A DNA stretch of 64,000 nt from Croceicoccus marinus (GTDB lineage: Bacteria > Pseudomonadota > Alphaproteobacteria > Sphingomonadales > Sphingomonadaceae): NCBI RefSeq assembly GCF_001661675.2, contig NZ_CP019602.1:1823501-1887500 (forward strand). Direction: 5' to 3'. The notes below the pieces were generated by a model, which searched no databases, was not told where the DNA came from, and worked only from the letters and a program-made list of their open reading frames with translations. This document shows positions 15,798 through 25,337 of this stretch, in pieces. The position numbers and the translations under genes were made by a program. Positions within the stretch are counted from its first letter, which is position 1. Each line of letters begins with the position of its first letter.

Positions 15798-16778
15798 TCA
15801 AAGCTCCATTTTCTTGAGAGGGCGGGCGCCGACATGGCCCAGCACCGCGGCGGCATTGCGCGCGCCGGTGTCGAGGCATTGCACTACATCGCGCCCGGCG
15901 ATCAGCGCGGCCAGGAAACCGGCGGCGAACTGGTCGCCCGCGCCGGTGGTGTCTACGATCGCATCGGGCCTTGCGGCGGGGCGGGCGATCAGTTCGCCCT
16001 GCGACATCGCCACCGCCCCGGCCGCTCCGCGCGTGATCACGGGCAGCGGGCAGATGTCCGACAGGAAGCGCATCGCGCCATCGAAATCGTCGATGCCCGA
16101 CATCAGTCTCGCCTCGTACTCATTGGCGAACAGCACGTCGACCCCGCCGTCGCGCACCAGTTGCACGATGGAATCGCGCCGGCCCGGCAGGGCGATGGAA
16201 TCGGACAGGGTGAAGGCGATGCGCCGCCCCTCGCCCCGTGCGATCTCGATCGCGCGGCGCATCGCGGCGCGCGGCGCGGTGGGGCCCCACAGGTAACCTT
16301 CGAGGAACAATGTGTCGCAGCCGCGGATAGCATCCTCGTCCAGCGCGTCGGCGGTCAGGCAATGGCTCGCCGCGGGCGAGGTCTGCATGGTGCGCTCGCC
16401 ATCGGGGGTGACCAGGATGAAGCACCGGCCCGTCGGCGCGCTGTCATGCGCGGGCGTGTCGAACGCGATGTCCAGATCGGTCATGTGCCGCTTGAACAGG
16501 CGCCCCAGCCGGTCGCCCCCAGTCAGCCCGATGAAGCGGCAGCGCGCGCCCAGCGCCGCTGCGCCGGCCAGGCTGTTCGCCGCCGAACCGCCGGGCACTT
16601 CCTCGACCGCGCCGCTGTCTGCCATCGCGCGGGCCAGCGTCTCCGCCTCGCCATCGGCCAGCAGGCGCATCGTGCCCTTGGGCACGCCGCATTCGACCAG
16701 GAAATCCTCGCCGCGCTGGGCAAGCACGTCGACGATCGCGTCGCCGAGCGCTACGATCTGGGCCGGGTCGCGGTTCAT
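15798..16778 (-). CDS. PfkB-family carbohydrate/nucleoside kinase
   Basis: A 326-residue ribokinase-fold enzyme. It has the N-terminal substrate block GGSAANSLAGAAALG near residue 65 and the C-terminal signature DTTGAGDQFAAGF near residue 285, which holds the catalytic aspartate and anion hole. The pattern resembles the adenosine kinase-like branch common in alphaproteobacteria, where this gene is usually just called sugar kinase. The exact substrate (adenosine, ribose or another sugar) cannot be determined. The start is the ATG at 16778. It is co-transcribed with the LOG-family hydrolase downstream, which would fit a nucleoside salvage role. Confidence 0.88.
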   Translation of the reverse strand: MNRDPAQIVALGDAIVDVLAQRGEDFLVECGVPKGTMRLLADGEAETLARAMADSGAVEEVPGGSAANSLAGAAALGARCRFIGLTGGDRLGRLFKRHMTDLDIAFDTPAHDSAPTGRCFILVTPDGERTMQTSPAASHCLTADALDEDAIRGCDTLFLEGYLWGPTAPRAAMRRAIEIARGEGRRIAFTLSDSIALPGRRDSIVQLVRDGGVDVLFANEYEARLMSGIDDFDGAMRFLSDICPLPVITRGAAGAVAMSQGELIARPAARPDAIVDTTGAGDQFAAGFLAALIAGRDVVQCLDTGARNAAAVLGHVGARPLKKMEL

Positions 16779-17002
16779 AGGGGGAATTTGCGCTGGATCA
16801 TGGATTGCCCGCGCCGTTAGCGGCAAGCGGTCACGCCGGTCAATCGCCATGCGATGGAAGAGCGCCGGGGCCGTTTGGCATTAAATCGAGAAAAGCGATC
16901 AGAGAAACATGGACAAAACGCGAAACCCGATTTGTGCGGGCGCGTTGAGTACCCATATCCGCCCCCTAACACAAACGACACTGGACCAGGAGAAACGATC
17001 AC

Positions 17003-17455
17003 ATGGGTGACAATGCGAAAAAAGCGCTGATCGACGGGCTCAACGGGCTGCTGGCCGATCATCTGGCTCTCTACATGAAGACCAAGAATTTCCACTGGCA
17101 CGTCACGGGCCCGCAATTCCGCGAACTTCACCTGATGTTCGACGATCACGCGCAGGAGATTTTCGGCAATGTCGACATCATCGCCGAGCGCGTGCGCAAG
17201 ATCGACGGCAAGACGCTGACCTCCATCGGTTCGATCATGGAAAAGACCAAGGTCGAGGACCAGTCGTCGGCCGATCTGGAAGCGATGGACATGGTCGCTC
17301 AGCTGCGCGACGACAACGCGCAGATGGTCAAGACCCTGAAGGAGCTGAAGGAGCTGGCCGAGGAAGCTGGCGACAATGCGACGGACGGACTGATCGACGA
17401 ATGGACCGACCAGGCCGAGGAACGCACGTGGTTCCTCGCCGCCACGCTGGGCTGA
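17003..17455 (+). CDS. dps: Dps ferritin-like DNA-protection protein
   Basis: Dps forms a dodecameric shell that oxidises and stores iron and can bind the nucleoid under stress. In the 150-residue protein the ferroxidase ligands fall at H31, H43, D47, D58 and E62. This is the same spacing as H51/H63/D67/D78/E82 in E. coli Dps, within FHWHVTGPQFRELHLMFDDH and NVDIIAERV. It lacks the long lysine-rich N-terminal tail of E. coli Dps, so direct DNA binding is uncertain. The start is the ATG at 17003 with AGGAGA upstream. It converges on the T2SS operon, and 224 bp upstream are free for a promoter. Confidence 0.95.
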   Translation: MGDNAKKALIDGLNGLLADHLALYMKTKNFHWHVTGPQFRELHLMFDDHAQEIFGNVDIIAERVRKIDGKTLTSIGSIMEKTKVEDQSSADLEAMDMVAQLRDDNAQMVKTLKELKELAEEAGDNATDGLIDEWTDQAEERTWFLAATLG

Positions 17456-17483
17456 TCCGGCAATCTGCGCGACGGGGCTGGCG

Positions 17484-18230
17484 TCAGAGCGTACCGCTCG
17501 CCGTCAGTCCCACGCCGTTGCGACGCTGCTGGAATCCCATCTCGATCAACGGTGCCGCCAGTTCGGGCGGCAGCCCGACCAGCGACATGACCGCGTTCCA
17601 CTGACCATCGGGCGCAATCCGGAAATCGACGCGTTCCGCGCCCGATGGGCCGGTCATCGGCACCACCAAGGCACCCTCCTCGCAGCGCGCTTCGCCCGCC
17701 AGCACGGTTTCAGCGTTCATCATCGCGCCCATCGCGGGCACGACCAGCCCCAGCGTGCCCGATGCCGAGACGCATGACCCGTCCTCCATCTGCGCCGAGA
17801 AGCCGTTCAGCGTCAGCGTGCGAACCGGTAGCGGCGCCATCATTCCGCCAAGCGGCACTTCTCCGCTGGCATCGACGATCGCCAGATCGCCGCCGCTGCC
17901 CCGCACACGCGCGCTGAATGGGCGCGCGCCGAGGAAATCGGGGCGCTCAAGCGCGAATTGCGCGCGGCCGATCAGCATCGGCAGCGGCATCAGGTCGACT
18001 TCCATCAACCCCAGCGGCAATTGCCCCAGCTGCAGTTCGCCGACCATTCCGTCCCAGGCGATCCCCTCCACCGCCTGTGCTTTCAGCGTGCGGCCCGCGG
18101 GATCGGCCCAGCCCAGCACCAGCCGCAGCGGCAGCATGGCAAGCAGCGCGGCGATCGCCGCCACCAGCAGCACGAGCTTCGTGGTGCGCGTCAGGCGATT
18201 GTCGCGAACGAAGATCCATCGCCCGATCAT
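17484..18230 (-). CDS. gspN: Type II secretion system protein N
   Basis: A 248-residue bitopic protein of the T2SS. A cytoplasmic N-terminus of about 17 residues is followed by one transmembrane helix (TKLVLLVAAIAALLAMLPLRLVLG) and a beta-rich periplasmic domain that includes the VEGIAWDGMVGELQLGQLPLG block typical of GspN. Two cysteines lie in the periplasmic part. GspN is an accessory subunit, absent from many systems. It is the last gene of the gsp operon and overlaps gspM by 4 bp (ATGA). Confidence 0.85.
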   Translation of the reverse strand: MIGRWIFVRDNRLTRTTKLVLLVAAIAALLAMLPLRLVLGWADPAGRTLKAQAVEGIAWDGMVGELQLGQLPLGLMEVDLMPLPMLIGRAQFALERPDFLGARPFSARVRGSGGDLAIVDASGEVPLGGMMAPLPVRTLTLNGFSAQMEDGSCVSASGTLGLVVPAMGAMMNAETVLAGEARCEEGALVVPMTGPSGAERVDFRIAPDGQWNAVMSLVGLPPELAAPLIEMGFQQRRNGVGLTASGTL

Positions 18231-18712
18231 GGCATCCCCCTGCGAAGCGAAGCGCTGAGCGACACCGAGCCGTCGGCGGCGGGCGTGATCGTCACCTGCT
18301 CTGCCGCGATGCCCTGCGCCGCCAGCGCCTCGAGCAGCGCCAAAGCGGCGCCCGGAGCGGCGGTCGCGACGCTGATCTGCGCGGCATCGTTGCCGCGCGC
18401 GGTATTGGCCTGCAGGACCAGCCCCTGCGCATCGGCGATGGCGGCCACGGCCTGCGACACCGGGCCCGTGCCGGTTGGCGCGGCGGCGGGCGCATTATCC
18501 AGCGCATCGAGCCGCGCCAGCACGCGCGTCGACGCGAACACGGCCTCGCGGTGGCGCACATGCGCCGCGTCATGCGCCGCGCCCAGCGGCAGCACCACGC
18601 CATAGATCCCGATCACCAGCACCGCGAGCACACCTGCGATGCCCACCAGCCAGCGCTCTCGCCCCGACAGCCCCGCGAACCAGTCGCGCAAGGGTTGCAG
18701 CGCCGCGGTCAT
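18227..18712 (-). CDS. gspM: Type II secretion system protein M
   Basis: A 161-residue inner-membrane platform subunit that stabilises GspL. It starts with a short cytoplasmic segment LRDWFAGLSGRERWLVG typical of GspM, then one transmembrane helix (about residues 22-43) and a small periplasmic ferredoxin-like domain. It overlaps gspL and gspN by 4 bp at both ends. Identification rests on the N-terminal segment and operon position. Confidence 0.88.
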   Translation of the reverse strand: MTAALQPLRDWFAGLSGRERWLVGIAGVLAVLVIGIYGVVLPLGAAHDAAHVRHREAVFASTRVLARLDALDNAPAAAPTGTGPVSQAVAAIADAQGLVLQANTARGNDAAQISVATAAPGAALALLEALAAQGIAAEQVTITPAADGSVSLSASLRRGMP

Positions 18713-19860
18713 GGCGCGCGCACCGTGATGTCGACCACGGTCGCGCCGGTCGCGTCGGGCGCGATCTCGGGCGGGACGGTCACTTCCCAGCCATCGGCCT
18801 GCAGGGCGATCAGCATGCTGTTGATATCCTCCACGCGCGGCGCGGCGGCGCGGATCGCCAGCGTGCCGTCCCCCTGCCAGCCAAGCGAGCGCAATTGCAG
18901 CGAGGGCAGCGGCTGCATCGCGGCGAACACGGCGGGGGCCACCGCCTCGAAACTTGCGCCGCCCGCCCCGCGCCGCAGCAGTTCGGCATTCACCTGCGCC
19001 TCGGCGCTGGCGAGATCGGTGACGGCGGGGAAGCGCTGCTGCGCGGCGAGCAGCGCCTCGTCCTCAAGCGCAGTGCTGTCGAGTTCGAGGCGGATGATCT
19101 CCACCACCAGGATCAGGAAACCCAGCAGGGCGAGCACCGCCGCCATGCGCGCCAGGCCCGCCCAGTCGGGCAGGCGGAAGAACGACACGCGCGGGCGGGC
19201 ATAGGCCCCCTGCCTCAGGTCGAGCGGCGGCTGCCGCCAGATCGCCGCCAACCGGTCGGCCAGCAAGTCGGGACCGATGTCGACACGCGGCGCATCGCCG
19301 GCCAGAGCATCCACCATCTCGGCCTCTCCCGCGAAGGCCGCTTCGGCGGATCGGGCCAGCGACTGGCCGCCGATCTCGCCCAGCGCGACCTCGCCCGGCG
19401 CAGGCGCAGGCAGGGCGAGCACGGCAGGCACCAGCGCATCGGCGTCGAGACCCGCCGTGGCCAGTTCTGCCAGCCACAGATCCATGTCCGACTGAGCGGC
19501 GCGGCAGGTAAGGATGCGGTCGCCCTCTGCCGCCGCGGCGACATGGGCGGGCCGGTCCGAGGCGAGGCCCGCTGGCGCAAGCCGGGCCGCGGCCACCGCC
19601 TGCGCGGCAGGCATGTCGCCGCGCGGGGCGAAACGGACGGGCGCGCTGACCGCGGGGACCAGCGCCACCACGCGCGAATGCTCTGCGTCGCCCCACGGGG
19701 CATCGGCGCCGGGGGTGTGGCGATGCTCGCTTTCGAGCCCGTCGGCAGTGACACGCCACCAGCGCCACGCGTCGCGCGGCTGCTCGCCCAGCAGGACGAT
19801 CAGGCCCGCGGCGGAGTCCGCCTCATCGGGCTCGGGAAGGCTGGGAGTGAAACGCGCCAT
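18709..19860 (-). CDS. gspL: Type II secretion system protein L
   Basis: GspL links the cytoplasmic ATPase GspE to the inner-membrane platform. The 383-residue protein has a cytoplasmic actin-like domain (about 1-235), a transmembrane helix (LARMAAVLALLGFLILVVEII) near residue 240 and a periplasmic ferredoxin-like domain ending DATGATVVDITVRAP. The start is the ATG at 19860; an open frame to 19989 is inside gspG. Only 8 bp separate it from the gspG stop, where gspH, I, J and K would normally be found. Confidence 0.88.
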   Translation of the reverse strand: MARFTPSLPEPDEADSAAGLIVLLGEQPRDAWRWWRVTADGLESEHRHTPGADAPWGDAEHSRVVALVPAVSAPVRFAPRGDMPAAQAVAAARLAPAGLASDRPAHVAAAAEGDRILTCRAAQSDMDLWLAELATAGLDADALVPAVLALPAPAPGEVALGEIGGQSLARSAEAAFAGEAEMVDALAGDAPRVDIGPDLLADRLAAIWRQPPLDLRQGAYARPRVSFFRLPDWAGLARMAAVLALLGFLILVVEIIRLELDSTALEDEALLAAQQRFPAVTDLASAEAQVNAELLRRGAGGASFEAVAPAVFAAMQPLPSLQLRSLGWQGDGTLAIRAAAPRVEDINSMLIALQADGWEVTVPPEIAPDATGATVVDITVRAP

Positions 19861-19868
19861 CGGTCGGC

Positions 19869-20339
19869 CTAGCCGATGATGTCCGCATTCTCGCCGTCGC
19901 CGCCGGGCTGTCCGTCGGCCCCCAGCGAATAGACGTCGAAGGGTTTCCCGTTCGTGCCGGGCACACGGTACTGGTACGGGCGGCCCCACGGATCGGTGGG
20001 CAGTTCCCTGATATAGCCGCCCGAACGGTAGTTCTGCGGCATCATCAGGTCGGCGGGCGGCGTCATCAGCGATGTCAGCCCGTCCGACGGGCCGGGATAG
20101 GTCGCGGTGTCGAGGCGGTACATTTCCAGCGCCTGGTTCAGCGTGGCGATATCGGCCTCGGCCTTGACCACCATCGCCTTGTCCTGGCTGGGCAGCACGT
20201 TGATGATGACGACGCTGGCCAGCAGGCCGATGATGAACAGCACCACCATCAGCTCGACGAGGGAGAAGCCGTTGCGCTTCCGGTTCTGGCGGCGCTTCTT
20301 GGCGCGGTTCCTGAGAATGTCTTCGGGTGTCTTGGTCAT
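19869..20339 (-). CDS. gspG: Type II secretion system major pseudopilin G
   Basis: The main subunit of the T2SS pseudopilus. The 156-residue precursor has a basic leader of 24 residues ending in glycine, then the mature N-terminus FSLVELMVVLFIIGLLASVV with glutamate at +5, as required by the prepilin peptidase GspO. The C-terminal part has the family WGRPYQYRVPG...YSLGADGQPGGDGENADI pattern, with the calcium-site aspartates. The leader is longer than in E. coli GspG. No other pseudopilin gene is present in this operon, and gspO is not in the window. Confidence 0.95.
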   Translation of the reverse strand: MTKTPEDILRNRAKKRRQNRKRNGFSLVELMVVLFIIGLLASVVIINVLPSQDKAMVVKAEADIATLNQALEMYRLDTATYPGPSDGLTSLMTPPADLMMPQNYRSGGYIRELPTDPWGRPYQYRVPGTNGKPFDVYSLGADGQPGGDGENADIIG

Positions 20340-20343
20340 GATC

Positions 20344-21570
20344 TCAAAGTCCGGTCAGTTCCTGCAATTGCAGGATGGGAAGCAGGATGGCGAGGATGAT
20401 CGTGGCGACCACCGCGCCCATCAGGATGATGATGGCAGGTTCCAGCAGCGCCATGGCGGCGGCGGTGAAGCTGGCGAATTCGCGTTCGAGATACTCGCCC
20501 GCGCGTTCGAGCATGGGGCCGAGCTGGCCAGCCGCCTCGCCGCTGGCGGCAAGATAGACGAGCAGCGGCGGAAAGGTCCCCGCCTCGCGCATGGCCGTCG
20601 ATAGCGAGGTGCCCGCGCGCACCTTCTCGGTAATGACCTCCAGCGCGCGGCGCTGCACCGCGTTGTGCACGGTGCGGCTGGCAAGGCGCAGCCCGTCGAC
20701 CAGCGGCAGGCGAGCGGCGATCATGGTCGACAGCGTGCGGGCGAGCGCGGCGGCATGCATGTCCCGGATCAGCCGCCCGATGAAAGGCGTCTTCAGCAGC
20801 AGCGTATCGAAGCGCAGCTTGAACGGGGGGCTCTTAAGCGCGCGCAGGAAACCCAGGATGCACAGCGCGATGACCAGCAGCAGCACCCACCACCAGGCCG
20901 ACAGGAATTCCGACAAAGCGATCACGATGCGCGTCAGCAGCGGCAACTGGCGCGAGGCGTTGTCGAACTGTTCGACCACGCGCGGCACGACCGACACCAT
21001 CAGCCCGGTGACCACCGCCACCGCCACCAGCGACAATATGATCGGATAGGCGAGCGCGGCGATGATCTTGCCGCGGATCTCGGCCTGCGATTCAAGGCTG
21101 TCGGCCAAGCGCTCGGCGATGCTGGGCAGGCTGCCCGAATTCTCGCCCGCCGCGATCATTGCGCGGAAGACCGGCGGAAAGCTCGCCTCCTCGCGGCGCA
21201 GCGCTTCGGCCAGCGGCTGGCCCTCGACGATGCCGGCGTGGACATTGGTCAGGATCGCGCGCGCCTTGTCCTTTTCGGTCTGGCGGCTGATCGTGCGCAG
21301 CGCTTCCTCAAGCGGGCTGACCATCATCAGCGAGGACAATTGCCGGGTGAACAGCGACAATTGCTTGGTCGTCAGCCTGCGGCCCAGCAGCGGCAGGGCG
21401 AAACCGCCCGGCTTGGCAGGCGCAGGGCCTGCCAGCTTCTCGTCCACGCGCAGCACGTGCCAGCGGCGCTTCGCCAGCTGTTCGCGCGCGGCGCTGGTGG
21501 AGGCGGCATCGACCGCACCGCGCCTTTCGCGCCCCTGCGGATCGACCGCGAGATAGGCGTATTTCGCCAT
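20344..21570 (-). CDS. gspF: Type II secretion system inner-membrane protein F
   Basis: The polytopic platform protein of the T2SS. At 408 residues it has the usual length, with two homologous T2SSF domains (about 70-195 and 272-395) and three membrane helices (near 170-190, 220-240 and 375-400). The segment GENSGSLPSIAERLADSLE and the second-copy ASGEAAGQLGPMLERAGEYLE are diagnostic. The start overlaps the gspE stop by ATGA, and gspG follows 4 bp later. Confidence 0.95.
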   Translation of the reverse strand: MAKYAYLAVDPQGRERRGAVDAASTSAAREQLAKRRWHVLRVDEKLAGPAPAKPGGFALPLLGRRLTTKQLSLFTRQLSSLMMVSPLEEALRTISRQTEKDKARAILTNVHAGIVEGQPLAEALRREEASFPPVFRAMIAAGENSGSLPSIAERLADSLESQAEIRGKIIAALAYPIILSLVAVAVVTGLMVSVVPRVVEQFDNASRQLPLLTRIVIALSEFLSAWWWVLLLVIALCILGFLRALKSPPFKLRFDTLLLKTPFIGRLIRDMHAAALARTLSTMIAARLPLVDGLRLASRTVHNAVQRRALEVITEKVRAGTSLSTAMREAGTFPPLLVYLAASGEAAGQLGPMLERAGEYLEREFASFTAAAMALLEPAIIILMGAVVATIILAILLPILQLQELTGL

Positions 21571-23150
21571 CAGGGCTGCTCGTCTTCGCGGCGTGCGACG
21601 CGCGCGGCTTCGGTCGCAGAGGTCACGCCCGCCAGCACCAGACGCCGTGCCGCGCGGGCGAGGCGCTGGCCGCGCCGATTGCCGTCTGCGGTCTTGCCGA
21701 AGGCATAGTCGGCGATGCGTTCCTCGTCCGCATTATCGTGGATCATGCGGCGGATCGTGTCGTCGATGCGCACCGCCTCGTACACGCCGATGCGGCCGGT
21801 GAAGCCGGTCTCTCCGCATTGCTTGCAGCCGACCGGCTCATGGACGGGCCGGCCGGGCTTGATGCCCAGGATCGCGCCCAGCGCCGGATCGATCTCCGCC
21901 TCGCGTTTGCAGTGCGGGCACAGGCGGCGGACCAGGCGCTGCGCGATCACGCCGCGCAGGGTGCTGGCCAGCAGGAAGGGTTCGACCCCCATGTCGCGCA
22001 TGCGCGTGATCGCGCCGATGCTGTCATTTGTGTGCACGGTGGAGAGCACCAGGTGCCCGGTCAGCGAGGCCTGCACCGCGATATCGGCGGTTTCCTTGTC
22101 GCGGATTTCGCCGACCATCACCACATCGGGATCCTGCCGCAGGATCGCGCGCAGCCCGGCGGCGAAGTCCAGCCCGACCTTGGAATTCACCTGCGTTTGC
22201 CCCACCCCGTCCACAGCGTATTCCACAGGGTCTTCCACAGTCAGTATATTGCGCTGTCCGTCGTTCAGGCTGCGCAGCCCGGCATAGAGCGAGGTGGTCT
22301 TGCCCGAACCGGTCGGGCCGGTGACCAGCACGATGCCATTGGGTTCCTTCAGCGCGCGTTCCAGCACCTCGCGCGCCTTGTCGTCGAGGCCCAGATCGGT
22401 GAGCGTCAGCCCCGCATTGTCCTTGTCGAGCAGGCGCAGCACCACGCGCTCGCCCGCGCGGTTCGGCAGGGTGGAAACGCGCACGTCGACCAGTTTGCCG
22501 CCCAGCGAAAGCCCGATGCGCCCGTCCTGCGGCACGCGGCGTTCGGCGATGTCGAGGCGGGCCATGACCTTGATGCGGCTGACCAGCACGGGCGCGACAT
22601 GCGGCGGCATGCGCAATTTCTCGATCAGGACGCCGTCCTCGCGGAAGCGCACAACCAGCGCCTGTTCGTAAGGCTCGATATGGATGTCCGACGCGCCTTC
22701 GCGCAGGCCCTGCGCGATCAGCCCGTTGATGAGGCGAATGGCGGGCGCGTCGTCTGCGCTGTCGAGCAGGTCCTCGGCGCTGGGCAGGCCCATCATGTCG
22801 GTGTCCGACGAAGCCTCGAACCCCATCGAATCCGCGGCCAGCGACCCCGCATCGCCATAGGTTTCGGCCAGCAGCGCCTCAAAACGCTGCGGCTCCACCC
22901 TTTCTACCCGCAGGGGCCGTCCGAAACGGCGGCGCAGGTCGAGCAGCACCAGCGGATCGGCGGAATGCCGCATCGCCAGGCGCTCGCCCTCCTCGTCCTC
23001 CACCAGCAGCACGCCATTGTCGCGCGCCTCGGCATAGGTCAGGCCAGCCGCGACCCGCTCCGACACCACGGACTCCCCGGGCGCGAATTCTCCCCCGGCG
23101 AACGAGACATCGTCCGTCAGCGAAACCTCTGCGTGGGGATCGGTGGCCAT
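21570..23150 (-). CDS. gspE: Type II secretion system ATPase E
   Basis: The cytoplasmic ATPase that drives pseudopilus assembly. The 526-residue protein has an N-terminal GspL-binding domain, Walker A GPTGSGKTTS at residues 278-287, an aspartate box, Walker B (VVMVGEIRDKETA) and the His box (TGHLVLSTVHTND). It also has the tetracysteine zinc site of GspE-type ATPases (CPHC and CKQC around residues 415-445). The C-terminal 40 residues are unusually arginine/alanine-rich. It lies 9 bp downstream of gspD and overlaps gspF. Confidence 0.97.
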   Translation of the reverse strand: MATDPHAEVSLTDDVSFAGGEFAPGESVVSERVAAGLTYAEARDNGVLLVEDEEGERLAMRHSADPLVLLDLRRRFGRPLRVERVEPQRFEALLAETYGDAGSLAADSMGFEASSDTDMMGLPSAEDLLDSADDAPAIRLINGLIAQGLREGASDIHIEPYEQALVVRFREDGVLIEKLRMPPHVAPVLVSRIKVMARLDIAERRVPQDGRIGLSLGGKLVDVRVSTLPNRAGERVVLRLLDKDNAGLTLTDLGLDDKAREVLERALKEPNGIVLVTGPTGSGKTTSLYAGLRSLNDGQRNILTVEDPVEYAVDGVGQTQVNSKVGLDFAAGLRAILRQDPDVVMVGEIRDKETADIAVQASLTGHLVLSTVHTNDSIGAITRMRDMGVEPFLLASTLRGVIAQRLVRRLCPHCKREAEIDPALGAILGIKPGRPVHEPVGCKQCGETGFTGRIGVYEAVRIDDTIRRMIHDNADEERIADYAFGKTADGNRRGQRLARAARRLVLAGVTSATEAARVARREDEQP

Positions 23151-23159
23151 GGCGCTGTT

Positions 23160-25337
23160 CTACTGCTGCGCGGTCGAGGGTGGAACCGGCGTAGTCGCAA
23201 TCGGTGCGGGGGTGATCACCGTGTCGTTCGGCGTCACCGGCATCGTCGGCGGCACCGCGCCCATGTAATCGATGACCAGCTCGTCGATTGCCGGTTCGCG
23301 GTCGGGATCGAAATTATACTGCGCGCTGCGGATCGCGCCATAGCGGCGTGCGGTCACGGCTTGCCGATCGGCGGCAGTGCGCAGGATCGTGGGGCGGATG
23401 AAGACCATCAGGTTGGTCTTCACATGGCTCTTGCCGCGCGACTTGAACAATTCGCCGATCACGGGAATGTCGCCCAGCAGAGGCACCTTCTGGATGGTGC
23501 GCCGCTCGTTATCGTCAAGCAGGCCGCCCAGCACCAGGATCTCGCCATTGCCGACCGTCACGGTGGTCGCGATCTCGCGCTTGTTGATGATCAGCTCGTT
23601 GAAATCGTCGGACACCGGCCCCGCGATCGAGGACACTTCCTGCCGCAGGTTCAGCTTGATCTCGTCACCCGCGTTGATCTGCGGCGTGACGTCCAGCTCG
23701 ATGCCGACGTTCTGGCGCTGGATCGTGCGGAACGCATTGTCGAAATTGTCGCCCAGCGCCTCGCCGGTGGAGACGGGGATCTCCTGCCCGAACAGGATCG
23801 AGGCAGGGACGTTGTCGTTGGTGGTGATATGCGGCGTCGACAGGATGTTCGAATCCGAATCCTCCTCCACCGCGTTGATCAGCACGCCCAGGTAATTGTT
23901 GCCGCCGAACTTGGTGCCATAGCCGCCCAGCCCGCCACGCGTGCCAAGGGCCGCCTGCACCGCATTTTCGCGCAGCAGGTCGGACACGCTGCTGTTGGTG
24001 CTGGTGGTGACGACGTCGCCATTGATGACGGTCGTGGTCTCGTCGAAATCGTCGGCCAGCAGACCGCCCGCCAGATCGATGATATTCGGCGCTATATTGG
24101 TGAAATTGGTGACGGCGAAGGGCACATCCTCGCCCCCGATAAGGAACTGCAGGCCCAGCTCGCGCGCCACCGAGTCCGAGATCTCGACGATGATCGCCTC
24201 GACCAGCACCTGGTCCTGCCGCACGTCCAGCTGTCGCACCAGCTCGGCCAGCTGTCGCTGGGTGTTGACGGGGGCCGAAATGACGATGGCGTTCGCGCCG
24301 GGATAGCGCGTGATGACTGCCGTGCCGCGCCCGCCCGAAAGCTCGATCAGGCCGCTGCCCAGATTGCCGTCCCCGACCGCGGCGCCGACCGCCCCCACCG
24401 GCGCAGCCGCCGCCCCGTCGGTCCCCAGCGCCGACAGGCCGCTGGTGCGCTGCACCGTGTCGACCGCAACCGGCACATAGGTGCCCGACCCGCCGATCAG
24501 CTTTTCCAGCATCGCGACCATCGCGCCCGCATCGGCATAGTCGAGCCAGATCACCTTGATCTCGCTACCCGCCGCGGCGCGATTGTCCAGCTCGCGCGCC
24601 ATCGCGGCCAGCCGCCCGATCGTCGCCTGTTCCCCGCGCAGCAGCAGCGAGTTCGAACTGTCGACCGCGACCACGCCCGCCAGCGACGCGGCGCCGCCCT
24701 GCCCCTGCGGGACAAGCTCGCTAAGTGCGGCCGCGATCTCGCGCGCGCCGGCATGGTTGAGCGCGATCAGTTCGGTCGCGCTATTGTCGGTATCGATCTG
24801 CTGCAGCAGCGCGCGGATGCGGCGCAGATTATCGGCATAATCGACGATCACCAGCGAATTGCCCGCCCGGTTCGCGGTGATCGACCCCTCCGGGCTGACC
24901 AGCGGCTTGAGCGTATTGACTGCCTGCTCCGCCTCGACCGCGCCAAGGCGGACCACGTCGGTCACCATCTGGTTGCCGGGCGCGCCCTGGCTGCCGACGC
25001 GGCTGGGCTGCGACGCGGCATTGGCGGCCGGCTGGATGCGGAATGCGCCATCGGCGGTCGGCACCGCGACCAGCCCGTTGGCGCGCAGGGTGGACAGGAA
25101 CACCTCGAAATATTCGCTGCGGGTCAGCGGCCGGTCGGACACGACCGACACCTTCTGGTTCACCCGGCCGTCGACGATGAAGGTCCGCCCCGTCACCTGC
25201 GCCGCATCCGCGACGAATGTGCGCACGTCGGCATCGCGCATGTTCAGCACATATTGCGCATGCGCTGGCGTGGCGCTGGCGCAGATCGCGACGGTGGTTG
25301 CAAGAGCGGCGGCAAGCGCCTGATTGAAAGAAGGCAT
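23160..25337 (-). CDS. gspD: Type II secretion system secretin D
   Basis: The outer-membrane secretin through which folded substrates exit. The 725-residue precursor has a signal peptide ending ASATPAHA, the N0 domain (YVLNMRDADVRTFVADAAQVTGR), N1-N3 ring domains, and the C-terminal secretin barrel with VPLLGDIPVIGELFKSRG. It ends with an S-domain-like tail rich in proline and threonine. The ATG overlaps the gspC stop (TAATG). Confidence 0.96.
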   Translation of the reverse strand: MPSFNQALAAALATTVAICASATPAHAQYVLNMRDADVRTFVADAAQVTGRTFIVDGRVNQKVSVVSDRPLTRSEYFEVFLSTLRANGLVAVPTADGAFRIQPAANAASQPSRVGSQGAPGNQMVTDVVRLGAVEAEQAVNTLKPLVSPEGSITANRAGNSLVIVDYADNLRRIRALLQQIDTDNSATELIALNHAGAREIAAALSELVPQGQGGAASLAGVVAVDSSNSLLLRGEQATIGRLAAMARELDNRAAAGSEIKVIWLDYADAGAMVAMLEKLIGGSGTYVPVAVDTVQRTSGLSALGTDGAAAAPVGAVGAAVGDGNLGSGLIELSGGRGTAVITRYPGANAIVISAPVNTQRQLAELVRQLDVRQDQVLVEAIIVEISDSVARELGLQFLIGGEDVPFAVTNFTNIAPNIIDLAGGLLADDFDETTTVINGDVVTTSTNSSVSDLLRENAVQAALGTRGGLGGYGTKFGGNNYLGVLINAVEEDSDSNILSTPHITTNDNVPASILFGQEIPVSTGEALGDNFDNAFRTIQRQNVGIELDVTPQINAGDEIKLNLRQEVSSIAGPVSDDFNELIINKREIATTVTVGNGEILVLGGLLDDNERRTIQKVPLLGDIPVIGELFKSRGKSHVKTNLMVFIRPTILRTAADRQAVTARRYGAIRSAQYNFDPDREPAIDELVIDYMGAVPPTMPVTPNDTVITPAPIATTPVPPSTAQQ

